A stretch of 64,000 nucleotides of DNA from UBA7328 sp965247965 (GCA_965247965.1 OZ252053.1:1240001-1304000); one strand, 5' to 3'. Shown: positions 9,378-18,781, counted from the first letter of the stretch. Made by a program: numbers and translations. Notes: a model not told the origin generated them from the letters alone.

Positions 9378-9510
9378 GATGAAGGTAGTTAAACCTATAG
9401 TACACCGTCCCGATTGGGAAAAAGTAATAGAAGACATTCTTGAATACGAAATTCAAGCGATCCTGGACTGTATTAAATTTATAAGACCTTCAATGCCTGG
9501 AATCATCTGA
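9370..9510 (+). pseudogene. Orphan toxin C-terminal tail (46 codons)
   Basis: ATG at 9370 overlaps the stop of the preceding gene by 8 nt. It encodes PIVHRPDWEKVIEDILEYEI and CIKFIRP, clearly the same as the last 34 residues of toxin C (PVIHRPDWEEVKNKILEFEI, CISFMKP), plus SMPGII. It is the tail of a displaced or alternative toxin whose body is lost, as seen for orphan tips downstream of Rhs and CDI toxins (established for those families). It may still be translated. Confidence 0.8.
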
Positions 9511-9534
9511 AATTCCTGATTGAATAAGATTATT

Positions 9535-9999
9535 ATGACTAATAATGAAAGTAACAAAGTGTTTGGAATTAATTTACTAATTGTCGTCCTAATGATTTTG
9601 ATCTTTCCTATCATGTCCACGCTACTAGAAGCACTTTTTTTTCACCCCTTAAAAATATTTTTACGCAATGAATCATTTAACATTTTTCTGTATGGCAGTT
9701 TAATGTATTTGATTTTAACCTTGGCTTTCGTTTTTATTCCCTTCGTTCTAATTACAGGTATGATTAATTATTTATACTCAAAAAACATAGATATAAAGTA
9801 TCGAAAAATCATAAGATACATTTACTTGCTTGGATTAATAACGCTCATTTTGAGCATTCCACTTGATAAATTTATGAGTGTCCATAATGAGTATTATGCA
9901 TTGGCCTTTTCAATACCGATTTGTATCCACATGTATTTGTTTCTGTTGGAAAAGTACGTGAAAAGATATTATATGAAAGAAAATGTGAATCCGAATTAG
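9535..9999 (+). CDS. Four-TM immunity-like protein, paralog 1
   Basis: 154 residues from the ATG at 9535 (an in-frame TTG lies at 9520); the chosen start matches the MNSNES start of the next paralog. Four hydrophobic segments, then PICIHMYLFLLEKYVKRYY, a signature shared with the two following genes. It lies behind the orphan toxin tail, suggesting immunity to a former toxin variant. No function can be read directly. Confidence 0.6.
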   Translation: MTNNESNKVFGINLLIVVLMILIFPIMSTLLEALFFHPLKIFLRNESFNIFLYGSLMYLILTLAFVFIPFVLITGMINYLYSKNIDIKYRKIIRYIYLLGLITLILSIPLDKFMSVHNEYYALAFSIPICIHMYLFLLEKYVKRYYMKENVNPN

Positions 10000-10201
10000 C
10001 AATACCGTGAATGGAAATGACTAACATTTCAAACTGTCAAAAATGAAGATAAAAATCACTATAATGAAGAATTCGGATTTGCTTAGGAAGATGAAATCAG
10101 ACAGCTTTTCAAGCATGCCAATTCCAGGAAGTGGAACATTGAATATAGTGAGCTTCTTTATTACTTGGAATCAAGCGAAATATACGGTTAATAATTGTAG
10201 C

Positions 10202-10684
10202 ATGAACTCAAATGAAAGTACAAAACTCGTTCTTGTAAATATGATAGTTATACTTTTTACATCTCTCGTTTTTTCCACCGTAATAACCTTGTTAGACATG
10301 ATGTCCTTTGCCACAATTAGCAACTTATTTGATCATGATACTCTGAAGGCATTAAAATACGGTCTTATGGTCGCCTCATTCATTAATCTGGCCTTTTTAC
10401 TAATTCCCTTAATAATCATTACTGGAATCATAAATTATTTGTATGAGAAACATTGGAATTTAAAGAGCTCGAAAGTCATTAAATCGATATATGCACTTGG
10501 AATATTGTCATTGGTTGTAACAAATGTTTTTCAAAATCAACTAGAAGTGGATCCAACGGATTTTTACCCAATAGCCATTGCGGCACCGATTTGTATCCAC
10601 TTGTATCTTTTCCTGTTAGAAAAGTATGTCAAACGATATTATTCAAAAGAGAATTTTCACCACACCAATAAACCAATAACGTGA
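10202..10684 (+). CDS. Four-TM immunity-like protein, paralog 2
   Basis: 160 residues. The frame is open from 10043, but the first 53 codons have no counterpart in the paralogs, and MNSNESTKLVLVNMIVIL aligns with MTNNESNKVFGINLLIVVL of paralog 1, so I place the start at 10202. It ends with PICIHLYLFLLEKYVKRYY. The upstream 10043-10201 portion may be leftover sequence or a fused remnant. Confidence 0.6.
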   Translation: MNSNESTKLVLVNMIVILFTSLVFSTVITLLDMMSFATISNLFDHDTLKALKYGLMVASFINLAFLLIPLIIITGIINYLYEKHWNLKSSKVIKSIYALGILSLVVTNVFQNQLEVDPTDFYPIAIAAPICIHLYLFLLEKYVKRYYSKENFHHTNKPIT

Positions 10685-10698
10685 TTGGATTAGTTATC

Positions 10699-11163
10699 AT
10701 GAAGCCGAAATTTTACTATAGCATAAAATTGATTTCTTCGAACATGCTTATCGCCTTAACAGCCATTTTAGTTTTTTCCCTTAGTTCCGGTGTAATCGCT
10801 GGATTCTATACGGTTGGCTTTGGCAATTTTTCAGATCCTGACCTGTGGCCGCACCTCCGCTATTTCACTCTGTACTACTTTTTTTTTATAGGCACTTTTG
10901 TTTTGATTCCAGTCCTTATGATTTCTTGTATTATTAATTATTTGTACCAGTTAGGGAATGACTTCAATTATATACGCATAGTGCAGCTCATTTATCTATC
11001 GGGTGTAATAATGTTTGTTACGGCCATGGTTTTAGATAATTACAAAGAACTTTTTGTAATTGCCTTTTCTCTGCCAATTAGCGTTCACCTCTACTTATAC
11101 CTGCTGGAAAATCGTATAAAAGGATTTTATAAGAAAAAATTTGCAACAAATGATAAGTCGTGA
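10699..11163 (+). CDS. Four-TM immunity-like protein, paralog 3
   Basis: 154 residues starting at MKPKFYYSIKLIS (an in-frame GTG at 10681 would overlap the previous stop). Four hydrophobic segments, and a C-terminus LPISVHLYLYLLENRIKGFY that matches its neighbours more loosely. With the two preceding genes it forms a tandem array of diverging membrane proteins. The 85-bp gap before the next gene holds nothing obvious. Confidence 0.6.
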   Translation: MKPKFYYSIKLISSNMLIALTAILVFSLSSGVIAGFYTVGFGNFSDPDLWPHLRYFTLYYFFFIGTFVLIPVLMISCIINYLYQLGNDFNYIRIVQLIYLSGVIMFVTAMVLDNYKELFVIAFSLPISVHLYLYLLENRIKGFYKKKFATNDKS

Positions 11164-11248
11164 AAAGAAATATGTTGAATCCTATAAATCACGGAGTGAA
11201 AAATGATATGAGTCATACTCTAACACCACATAGCGCTTAAGAAATCTA

Positions 11249-12370
11249 ATGATGAAAACGATAAAATATAACTGGATACTGATCTTGTTCCTGCTTTTAG
11301 CAAGTACATTGCCAGCGCAAGTAACACCGGAAGGCAAAATCGTCATCACACAGCCCTGCGAAATATGTGATGATGAGCAAGAAAATGACGAAGATGGAGA
11401 CGGTCACGCAAATTGCGACGACCTGGAATGTATTTTACAAGATTTTTCGAATTTGAAAAGTGGCATTGCAAAGTCGAGTGCTCCTTGTGAGGGCTATGAT
11501 GGAGTTTTACTGGATGAAATAGAAGGTATTTTAGAAAACGCCGAACTTATTAGCCTATGCGACCCTGAGAAGTCCGCTGATAAAATGCTAAATGATGCGT
11601 TAATCAATTGCGGGAACGGCTGTACAAGAGACGAATTATTTGAAGAGTTAGCAAAAAATGATGACTACGTTTACTCCGGCGGTCTTTCCGGATGCCCACG
11701 AATGAAATGTGTATGGGATGTAATAGAGTCAAAGGTCGTGGAAAGTGAGTTGTCCGGTACGAATGAAAAGCTATGTCAATTAATGGGCGATTTTATCAAT
11801 TCACCTTTTAAAGATGTTGAGTTAATGGAGGATTTAGACGGCCTTCTTGGTTCGAAAGCTGGAAGAACCCTTCCGAACGAGCCGTTACTTGGGATGAGTA
11901 AAATATTAATTAATTCGGCCTTATGTTCGAGTGACTCGACGAATTTTTCGCCGGTTGAATCTGCAGGAACCATAATTCACGAATTCATCCATGCCGAAAT
12001 TTATAATCACCTATATGTTAATGGCTTTATTACAGCTACCCAAAGTAATCTAGATACGATTTGGGAAAAATGGGTAGAATCTGAATACGGCAATCTTAAT
12101 CCGCCGACCGTAAACCAGCATCAACTCATGGCTCAATTTATGGTAGATAGAATAGCCAATCTATTACATCAATTAAACGGAGGGATTGGTATGAAGGATG
12201 ATTATTTATATGTGGCGTGGGAGGGGTTATTTAGTGCTTACGGTGATCAAGGACCAATGAAATATAACTTTATTCCAACTCCAACTAAGTTGGATTCATT
12301 ACGAGACAACTATGTTAATAATGTAAGAAATGAAATGTCATCGCCATTTTTTGAATGCTGGTTTAAATAG
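11249..12370 (+). CDS. Secreted HExxH metallopeptidase-like toxin D
   Basis: 373 residues. Signal peptide (WILILFLLLASTLPAQ), then a Cys-bracketed acidic linker (CDDEQENDEDGDGHANCDD) of the type found in toxin C and the gene at 20083, then a domain with HEFIH at residues 244-248 followed by AEIYNHLY. HExxH is the zinc-binding motif of many metallopeptidases, including toxin tips; the downstream third zinc ligand is not obvious to me. Two small lipoproteins follow at once, the expected immunity position. It is much shorter than toxins A and C and has no N-terminal carrier, so it looks like a free-standing secreted toxin. Confidence 0.7.
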   Translation: MMKTIKYNWILILFLLLASTLPAQVTPEGKIVITQPCEICDDEQENDEDGDGHANCDDLECILQDFSNLKSGIAKSSAPCEGYDGVLLDEIEGILENAELISLCDPEKSADKMLNDALINCGNGCTRDELFEELAKNDDYVYSGGLSGCPRMKCVWDVIESKVVESELSGTNEKLCQLMGDFINSPFKDVELMEDLDGLLGSKAGRTLPNEPLLGMSKILINSALCSSDSTNFSPVESAGTIIHEFIHAEIYNHLYVNGFITATQSNLDTIWEKWVESEYGNLNPPTVNQHQLMAQFMVDRIANLLHQLNGGIGMKDDYLYVAWEGLFSAYGDQGPMKYNFIPTPTKLDSLRDNYVNNVRNEMSSPFFECWFK

Positions 12371-12371
12371 C

Positions 12372-12890
12372 ATGGTAACTGGAGTGCTGCTTTTCCTTAT
12401 ATCATGTAATGCTCAAAGACCATGGATTGAGGACAATCAACACTTGGCTGAAATATTTAATTTAATTCTGAATGAATCAAGGATAAAAAAATATTCTAAT
12501 AAAGGAGACACAATCCTGATAATTGTCAACGACAGATCAATGAATAACACTTTGAAAAATTGGGTGAATGACAATCTTCAGTCTTATAAAGTCGAAAAAC
12601 TCCTAAGACTTAAAAAGAAGAAAATGCAAAAAGTCAGACTTGATTATGCCGGTATCATTATCGACGATGAGGATCAAAGCTATCGTAAAGAAAGAAAGGG
12701 TTTGGGAACTGTCGATTTGTGGCAAGGTGGAATTGATGACATGATTTGGACTTCAGATATATACTATGACGGGCAGTTAAGATACGCAATATTAAAATAC
12801 CGAAACAGTGGCGAGGGATGGCTATATGTCATCAAAGAAAGTGGTCGAGAACTAAAAATGACAGAAATTCGAATGTTGTTCATAGAATGA
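12372..12890 (+). CDS. Lipoprotein, candidate immunity to toxin D
   Basis: 172 residues from the ATG at 12372, one base after the toxin stop; the longer frame from 12330 would start inside the toxin. Signal sequence with lipobox LISC (Cys at residue 14). The mature part is charged and has a KLLRLKKKKMQKVRLDYAG segment and WLYVIKESGREL near the end. No family recognised. A lipoprotein location fits protection against a protease outside the cytoplasm. Confidence 0.6.
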   Translation: MVTGVLLFLISCNAQRPWIEDNQHLAEIFNLILNESRIKKYSNKGDTILIIVNDRSMNNTLKNWVNDNLQSYKVEKLLRLKKKKMQKVRLDYAGIIIDDEDQSYRKERKGLGTVDLWQGGIDDMIWTSDIYYDGQLRYAILKYRNSGEGWLYVIKESGRELKMTEIRMLFIE

Positions 12891-13489
12891 TGAAAATGAA
12901 GATGAAATTTCTAATAACAGCTGTCGTTCTAATTGGCTTGACTTCATGTAAGACAATAGAATCAGTACCAAAACTGACGAGCAAAGGTATTTACAACCAA
13001 TTGATATGCTTCATTATTAAAAGTGCACAACGCACAAGTTCCTATAAAACAAGTCCAAATAAATGTATCAACATAGATCCACATCTTCCATATGGAGGCG
13101 AAATTCCACCTAGATCACTGATTAACAAGGGATATGATGTAAGCCACGGAAAGTACGCAAGTGAGAGATCCTTTCATTTGCATCAAATAGATTGCCTCCC
13201 GGAATATAGGCTAAACTATATGAATTCTAGCGAATATTCCTCTATGGATACTATTGAATTGGAAAATTCAACTGAGGTGCTTCTGAGCGTGCAGTATAGC
13301 GAACATGCGGATTGCTCTAATTTTGTCATTTCAATGAGTACTCCATACTTCATAACCAGTGATACCGTATATGTGTCATTTTATTTGCATTGCGGCTATC
13401 TATGTGGGGAGGCTTACGAAGCAATATTTAAAATACTAGAGAATGGTAGCGTTGAGAAGGTATACTTTGATATGACCTTTATTGAGTGA
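12887..13489 (+). CDS. Second lipoprotein of the toxin D operon
   Basis: 200 residues from the ATG at 12887, sharing ATGA with the previous stop. MKFLITAVVLIGLTSC is a lipoprotein signal with Cys at about residue 20. It has six or more mature Cys residues (for example HCGYLCGEAYE), suggesting disulfides in the periplasm or on the surface. Function is unknown; position suggests immunity or an accessory role. Confidence 0.6.
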   Translation: MMKMKMKFLITAVVLIGLTSCKTIESVPKLTSKGIYNQLICFIIKSAQRTSSYKTSPNKCINIDPHLPYGGEIPPRSLINKGYDVSHGKYASERSFHLHQIDCLPEYRLNYMNSSEYSSMDTIELENSTEVLLSVQYSEHADCSNFVISMSTPYFITSDTVYVSFYLHCGYLCGEAYEAIFKILENGSVEKVYFDMTFIE

Positions 13490-13511
13490 TCTTAAAGAAA
13501 TCGCCCGGCTC

Positions 13512-13532
13512 TTTGAAGCTTCCAACTTCAAA
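13512..13532. repeat. Palindromic 'AAGTT' element c
   Basis: TTTGAAG and CTTCAAA arms around CTTCCAA, preceded by CGCCCGGCTC and followed by the same C-rich context as element a (ACACCTCCC, TCCCCG, ATTCCCCC). It lies 140 bp before the T9SS cargo gene at 13673. Confidence 0.75.
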
Positions 13533-13672
13533 CCAATATCAAAAGTCAAAGAACACCTCCCAGATAGATTCTCCCCGATTTTATCCCCCTAATAAATTCC
13601 CCCTGAATACGAAAAAACTGAAGCTCCCCCAGGCAATCAGAATCGTATCACTTAATACCAAAACATGACAAT

Positions 13673-16150
13673 ATGATGAAAATGAAAAAATCAATATGGA
13701 CGATAAGTTTATTAGCGTTCTTCGCTCTTAGTGGCCTATTCGGACAAATCGATGTTGATGTCCTTTCTGCCGTGAATGGAGAAGCAAACGGAAAAATTAC
13801 TGTAGCAGTAACGGGAAATTCAGGTCCGTTTAGACTTTCTTTGAGTGGAGACGGACTCACCGAACCCTTAACAAAATTCGTCGATGGCGAGGGTGGAGGA
13901 ATGAGGGTTTTTTCTAATCTACCTTCAGGATCCTACAGACTTTTTGTATCGGATATTACCGACTGTACAGAATCTGTAGATATTCTAATAGAAGATGGTG
14001 GAGAATTTGAATGTGCTATCGATCTGGTTATCTCTCATTTGCAACACATACAGGATTGTTATGATGAAAACTGTGAAGGTCAGATAGAAGGATGCCATGG
14101 GTTTGGTAAAATAAGTCTCGACGTAAATCCAGAAGATGTCAATATCACCTGGACGTTGAATGAAGAGCCATTTGACGCTCCCGATGTCCTGAACCTCGAG
14201 GGATTAGATGCAGGAATATATACTGTCAGAGTAGAAGATAATGAAAGGCCGGAACTCTGTTATATTGAAAAAACAATTGAAATAGACGTCTGTCACGATC
14301 ATAATGGTAATTGTGAAGAAAGAAAGAACAACCATATAACTGTTGTGCGGCATACTTTCCCGCAAGTTAATGGTTCCACTAATGGCACCGATGGATCGAT
14401 ATATTACGATTTTGAATTTGAATCTACCACCGATGTCATTTACTATTGGGAATCTGAAGACGGTACTCGATATCCTTCACTTAATGTAACCGGGCTGGCA
14501 CCCGGAACATATTGTTTCAAATTGTTTGATGGATGCGATTTTATTGATAAAAGTTATGTCACTGGTTGTGTTACTGTGCTCGATTGCTCTTTTTTGAATC
14601 ACCTTGCCGTAGAAATTCGAGAAGATCACAATGTTTATATTGGAACACCAGACGACCGGATCGATATACAAATAGTAAGGAATTCCAATTCTTCTGGTTG
14701 TGTAATAGAGTCATTACGCTATGCTATAAATGATGATGGTTTAGGATCGGATTTGAGTAGTGGATTAAGCATTACGATTAAAAATGTTAGAGAAGAATTT
14801 GTTGAAGAAATTAGCTCGTCTGATTTTAACGGAATCGGCAACGAAGTTCTGCAGGCGACCAATTTCTTAAACCCAACAGATATTAGTCATCTTCCAACGG
14901 ATTACTATATGATTACGATAGAAACTGAGGAAGGATGTACGAAGACTCTTGATTTGGACTTAAGGCCTCCCGGCATGCCTATAGAAACGGACGGCCTAGT
15001 TATATACCATGAGCTGAATCCAGATGGAAGCGATGGACACTATAAAGAAGATATCTTTGAAGAGAACCGACCACCCTTCTTTTATAATGTAACGTTTGGC
15101 GCTTACGTATGTGACAATACCTGTGTAGCGGATTGCCCTAGTTGGGAATATATTGAATTTGAGTATGAACCTGACGATTGGGAAACTCCTTGTGCTGGCG
15201 GAATCCTCAAATATGTTAAATCTAACGGTACGAGTTACTTTGTGATTGACGACGAGATGCCTGGATTCAGAGGTAAATTGGTGGTTGTGGCCACACTTTT
15301 CAATGTAGAACCGCAAACTCTAAGTAATTGTGAAAATTCTGTCACCTGTATTTGGGATTTTAAGCGTTTTGAGGATGCCTCCTTTGCTTATGATCGAATC
15401 GCTGCTACCTTTTGTCGCGACCACCTGAAACCAGATGAAATACCAGATGATAATCCTTCTGGTGATGATCCTGCGGAGGATTGCCCTGATCCAGGCATAG
15501 ATATTTTTGCTTACGTCAACGATGATGACCCTTGTCAAATAATCATTGAAATTTTTACGGATTGTGATGTTAGCGGCGAGCTTCGGGTATCTGACAATCT
15601 AGGCTCGCGTTGGAGGGGTTTATCGGGGATTGTCAATTTAGAAGAAGGCCGCCCAAATATATTTACCGCAAGAATTAAATCTTATTTAAATGACGCCAAC
15701 ATTAGGTTTGAAGTGGAGATTAACAACGAAATTTGGTCTTATACTCTTTATGGAGGATTTGGGTGTTTAATCGGAATTAATGATCAGGAAGATTTAGCGC
15801 AAGTAAGTCTCAAGCAAACTGCAAGTGGAGAACTTTCAAAATCTGTGACCAAGAACTTGCACAGTTCTTCGGATTTATCCCCCTTCCAAGAATCCATCAC
15901 CTACTTCCCCAACCCATTCACCCAAGACATCACAATAAGAATACAAACCTTAGAAAATAAAGAACTAAACATCCTAATCACGGACTTAGTAGGTAAAAAA
16001 GTTTACCAGCAGGCAGTGGCGGTTACTGAGGGCGTGAATGACATAGTGGTAAAGCAGTTGAGACTTGCTGCCGAAGGGGTTTACCTGGTGACTGTGACAA
16101 ACAAGGATATGGATCTGGTAGAGGGCTTTAAAATTATCAAAGCGCATTGA
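13673..16150 (+). CDS. Secreted SprB-like adhesin with T9SS type A sorting domain
   Basis: 825 residues. Signal peptide ending near SGLFGQ. The first module (NGEANGKITVAVTGNSGPF, then LPSGSYRLFVSDITDC) has the pattern of SprB-type repeats found in gliding-bacteria surface proteins; similar modules follow (NGTDGSIYYDF, LAPGTYCFKLFDGC). Many Cys residues. The last ~80 residues are a T9SS C-terminal sorting domain: YFPNPF, ITDLVGKKVYQQ, GVYLVTV. The family implies outer-membrane export and cell-surface attachment. It opens the first block of the head-module array and is paralogous at its end to the gene at 25915. Confidence 0.85.
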   Translation: MMKMKKSIWTISLLAFFALSGLFGQIDVDVLSAVNGEANGKITVAVTGNSGPFRLSLSGDGLTEPLTKFVDGEGGGMRVFSNLPSGSYRLFVSDITDCTESVDILIEDGGEFECAIDLVISHLQHIQDCYDENCEGQIEGCHGFGKISLDVNPEDVNITWTLNEEPFDAPDVLNLEGLDAGIYTVRVEDNERPELCYIEKTIEIDVCHDHNGNCEERKNNHITVVRHTFPQVNGSTNGTDGSIYYDFEFESTTDVIYYWESEDGTRYPSLNVTGLAPGTYCFKLFDGCDFIDKSYVTGCVTVLDCSFLNHLAVEIREDHNVYIGTPDDRIDIQIVRNSNSSGCVIESLRYAINDDGLGSDLSSGLSITIKNVREEFVEEISSSDFNGIGNEVLQATNFLNPTDISHLPTDYYMITIETEEGCTKTLDLDLRPPGMPIETDGLVIYHELNPDGSDGHYKEDIFEENRPPFFYNVTFGAYVCDNTCVADCPSWEYIEFEYEPDDWETPCAGGILKYVKSNGTSYFVIDDEMPGFRGKLVVVATLFNVEPQTLSNCENSVTCIWDFKRFEDASFAYDRIAATFCRDHLKPDEIPDDNPSGDDPAEDCPDPGIDIFAYVNDDDPCQIIIEIFTDCDVSGELRVSDNLGSRWRGLSGIVNLEEGRPNIFTARIKSYLNDANIRFEVEINNEIWSYTLYGGFGCLIGINDQEDLAQVSLKQTASGELSKSVTKNLHSSSDLSPFQESITYFPNPFTQDITIRIQTLENKELNILITDLVGKKVYQQAVAVTEGVNDIVVKQLRLAAEGVYLVTVTNKDMDLVEGFKIIKAH

Positions 16151-16191
16151 GTTGCGGGATGACTCCCCTTTAGGGGCCGGGGGTGGTCGCA

Positions 16192-16269
16192 GAAAGGGTT
16201 TATTTGGTGACAGTGACTGATCGGGATAAGCAGTTGGTGGAGAGTTTTAAAGTTATAACGGCTAGATAG
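16192..16269 (+). pseudogene. Orphan end of a T9SS sorting domain
   Basis: Reads GVVAERVYLVTVTDRDKQL and ends in SFKVITAR and a stop, matching the last ~25 residues of the neighbouring T9SS cargo proteins. It lies 41 bp after the stop of the 13673 gene and has no start. It is a leftover from tail exchange or a partial duplication. Confidence 0.75.
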
Positions 16270-16407
16270 ATGCGTGCTGTCCCACAAAGAGGGATCTGCC
16301 TCTGGCTGACAACAAACAACTGACAACCCACAGAATATAAAATATTAAATCAAATTATAATGCATAAAACATTCATTTTAAAACACAACTAATAAAAAAC
16401 AAAGGAA

Positions 16408-17145
16408 ATGAAAACGTACAAACAAATCACAACAACACTCCTAATAACCACGCTCACCCTCACCCTCTCCGCCCAAATCGACGTAATAGACGGCGGCAAA
16501 GTAGGCATTGGAACAGAAACACCGACCTACAAACTCGATGTAGTAGGTTCGATCAATTTCACAGATTCCATTTATCAGAATGGAGAACCTCTACAATCGG
16601 GAATGTGGGAAGAGGGAAGCGGTACAGCCTCGTATGATGGCAATGTTGGGATCGGAACAAGTGCTCCAACACAAAAACTGGATGTAAATGGTAACATCAA
16701 TGTCACCGGAGAGATCCTTCAAAACGGACAACCCTTCTCAGCGGGTAGCATTCCAGCAGGTGTCATTGTCATGTGGTCGGGTGCGATGGAGGATATACCT
16801 GAAGGGTGGAGTTTGTGTGATGGAACCAATGGAACCCCAAATCTCTTGGATCGATTTATCGTAGGTGCAGGTAATACATACGGTCTTGGTGTCAGTGGTG
16901 GCTCCCCGGATGCTATTGTTGTGGAGCATACACACAGTATTAATGATCCTGGGCATAGTCATCAATATTCTGGATACTATTATGGCGGAGGGACATATCC
17001 CGCTATGCAAGGTGGTACTGGTCAAAATTTCAGCAAATCTACAACATCGAATGCAACGGGTATAACAATTAACAGTGCAGGTAGTACTGGTGTAAATGCC
17101 AACCTACCACCGTACTATGCCTTGGCATATATCATGAAACTATAG
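16408..17145 (+). CDS. Secreted phage-tail-collar-like protein, copy 1
   Basis: 245 residues. Signal peptide (LLITTLTLTLSAQ), a head module (GKVGIGTETPTYKLDV, INFTDSIYQNG), a second GNVGIGTSAPTQKLDV repeat, then a tail-collar domain (GVIVMWSGAMEDIPEGWSLCDG, PNLLDRFIVGAG, EHTHSINDPGHSH, LPPYYALAYIMKL). In phage the collar domain is part of receptor-binding fibres; here it carries a Sec signal, so a secreted or surface role is inferred. It has no T9SS sorting domain. It differs from the 26894 copy at only four residues (5, 117, 191, 199). Confidence 0.85.
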   Translation: MKTYKQITTTLLITTLTLTLSAQIDVIDGGKVGIGTETPTYKLDVVGSINFTDSIYQNGEPLQSGMWEEGSGTASYDGNVGIGTSAPTQKLDVNGNINVTGEILQNGQPFSAGSIPAGVIVMWSGAMEDIPEGWSLCDGTNGTPNLLDRFIVGAGNTYGLGVSGGSPDAIVVEHTHSINDPGHSHQYSGYYYGGGTYPAMQGGTGQNFSKSTTSNATGITINSAGSTGVNANLPPYYALAYIMKL

Positions 17146-17147
17146 TC

Positions 17148-17248
17148 ACGACTGACAGGTCTGCCTGAAGCTCAGGTGTTCGCATGGAATGTAGATCGGG
17201 AAAACCGTGATTTGGGGCTGATAAATTCATGAGAGACCTGTCAGTCGT
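17148..17248. repeat. 101-bp element with 15-bp inverted ends, copy 1
   Basis: Left end ACGACTGACAGGTCT (17148-17162) and its exact reverse complement at 17234-17248. It starts 2 bp after the collar gene stop and ends 48 bp before the next head-module ATG. Other copies are at 27634 and, with a diverged interior, 31109. The 71-nt interior makes a simple terminator unlikely. Confidence 0.9.
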
Positions 17249-17296
17249 TCACAACAGCCCCACTTTTTATAATTAAAAATAAAAAAATTCATAAAA

Positions 17297-18652
17297 ATGA
17301 AAACTACAATAAGAGCAACTCACATCACCCTCTCTTTCCTTTTTTGTCTTTCAATGTCCGCCCAAATCGACGTAATCGACGGCGGCAAAGTAGGTATAGG
17401 GACAGAGACGCCAACCTACAAACTGGACGTAATAGGTTCGATCAATTTTACAGATTCCATTTATCAGAATGGAACGCCATTTAACCTCACCACTTCCACA
17501 TCGTGGGAGGAAGAAAACGGAATTGTTAGCTACGATGGTAAAGTTGGCATAGGTACTAGTAATCCCCAAGCAGCATTGGACATTAGTTCAACAAATGCGG
17601 GATTTTTGCCACCGCGAATGACTTCACAGCAGATAGAACAAATTCAGAATACAATAGAGGGAATGCTTATTTATAATACCGAAGATAGGTGCATCTCCCT
17701 TTATAATGGAGAAGAATGGGGGTGTCTGAACTTTACAAAATCTTGCCCCGGTTGGAATGATAACCTGCTTGGAACACCTTGTGATGATGGAGATCAATCA
17801 ACTGGAAATGACCTGTATGTCGATTGCGAAGTATGTCAGGGAACATTTCTCGATGCTGATGGAGATGGAATCGCCGATTATTTAGATGCTTGTCCGCAAT
17901 GGGATGATACGTTATTAGATACACCCTGCGACGATGGAATTGCAACTACCGCCAACGACAAATTCATTGATTGCAACATATGTGAAGGAGAAAATTGCCA
18001 ACTCGCTCTGAACGGCCTTATGCTTGATTTAAACGCGTCAAGTTCATCCTCAATTTCAGGTTCTACATGGCTGGATCAAAGTGGAAACGGTAACAATGCG
18101 ACAATTTACGGGCCGACTCACTCTGAAGATTATTTTGATTTTGACGGAGCAAATGACTACATGAGGCTAACGCCAAATAGCACCCTGGAAAATGGCACTT
18201 TTACTCTAAGTGTATATGCTAACTGCGATAATAGCGGTGCATTGTACACCTACTATCCGAAAGGGGCACATTATGATGGCAGAGGCGTCTCTTTATGGTC
18301 GAATGAAGTATTTTTTGGCGATGCGGATGGAAGCTGGGCATCAACATCTTATACGCCCAATATAATAAACGATTGGCATTTGTATACCATTACTTTTAAT
18401 GGAGGTACTATGCGCTTGTACGTGGATGGAATTGAAAAAAGCAGCACAAATGAGGGCATTACATTTTCGGATCGATATACCGGGAATCCTTCTTCTAAAC
18501 AAGCGCTTATTGGTGCGTACGTTAATTCAAGCTTAATTAACTACTTCAATGGTAAAATCAGGCGAGTAGTATTGTACAATCGGGTATTGACCTCCTCGGA
18601 AATGACCGACAATTATGATGTGATAATTAGCGAAACATGCCCATGTGATTGA
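17297..18652 (+). CDS. Secreted head-module protein with LamG/concanavalin-like C-terminal domain
   Basis: 451 residues. Signal peptide (LSFLFCLSMSAQ), head module (GKVGIGTETPTYKLDV), a second GKVGIGTSNPQAALDISS unit running into NAGFLPPRMTSQQ and MLIYNTEDRCISLYNGEEWG, a Cys/Asp linker (LDADGDGIADYLDACP, calcium-binding type), and a LamG-like jellyroll from residue ~235 (WLDQSGNGNNATIYGP, FDGANDYMRL, WHLYTITFNGGTMRLYVDG, GKIRRVVLYNRVL). LamG domains often bind glycans or proteins. Its first ~150 residues nearly equal those of the 27783 gene, which ends in a different domain. Confidence 0.85.
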   Translation: MKTTIRATHITLSFLFCLSMSAQIDVIDGGKVGIGTETPTYKLDVIGSINFTDSIYQNGTPFNLTTSTSWEEENGIVSYDGKVGIGTSNPQAALDISSTNAGFLPPRMTSQQIEQIQNTIEGMLIYNTEDRCISLYNGEEWGCLNFTKSCPGWNDNLLGTPCDDGDQSTGNDLYVDCEVCQGTFLDADGDGIADYLDACPQWDDTLLDTPCDDGIATTANDKFIDCNICEGENCQLALNGLMLDLNASSSSSISGSTWLDQSGNGNNATIYGPTHSEDYFDFDGANDYMRLTPNSTLENGTFTLSVYANCDNSGALYTYYPKGAHYDGRGVSLWSNEVFFGDADGSWASTSYTPNIINDWHLYTITFNGGTMRLYVDGIEKSSTNEGITFSDRYTGNPSSKQALIGAYVNSSLINYFNGKIRRVVLYNRVLTSSEMTDNYDVIISETCPCD

Positions 18653-18781
18653 TGCGTACAACAAGGATTACGATAATGTTGGCACAAGACGTATATAGAT
18701 CAGGTTTGGACGCTGCAACCTTTGTTTTTATAGAATGGGTGAGTGCTTGACGTTGAGGGCGCCTTCTCATATTCAAAAAAT

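Larger units (their letters stand above)
16333..17730 (+). repeat. Long direct repeat, copy 1 (with 26819-28216)
   Basis: Constant offset of 10486 nt. It covers the leader, the whole 245-aa gene, the 101-bp element and the first ~430 bp of the next gene. It is nearly identical up to about 17480, then similar but diverging to roughly 17730-17890. Confidence 0.9.

Noticed and set aside
17148..17248. Simple rho-independent terminator
   Set aside because: The inverted ends are separated by 71 nt and no T run follows directly. The element's conservation of ends and spacing at three sites needs another explanation.
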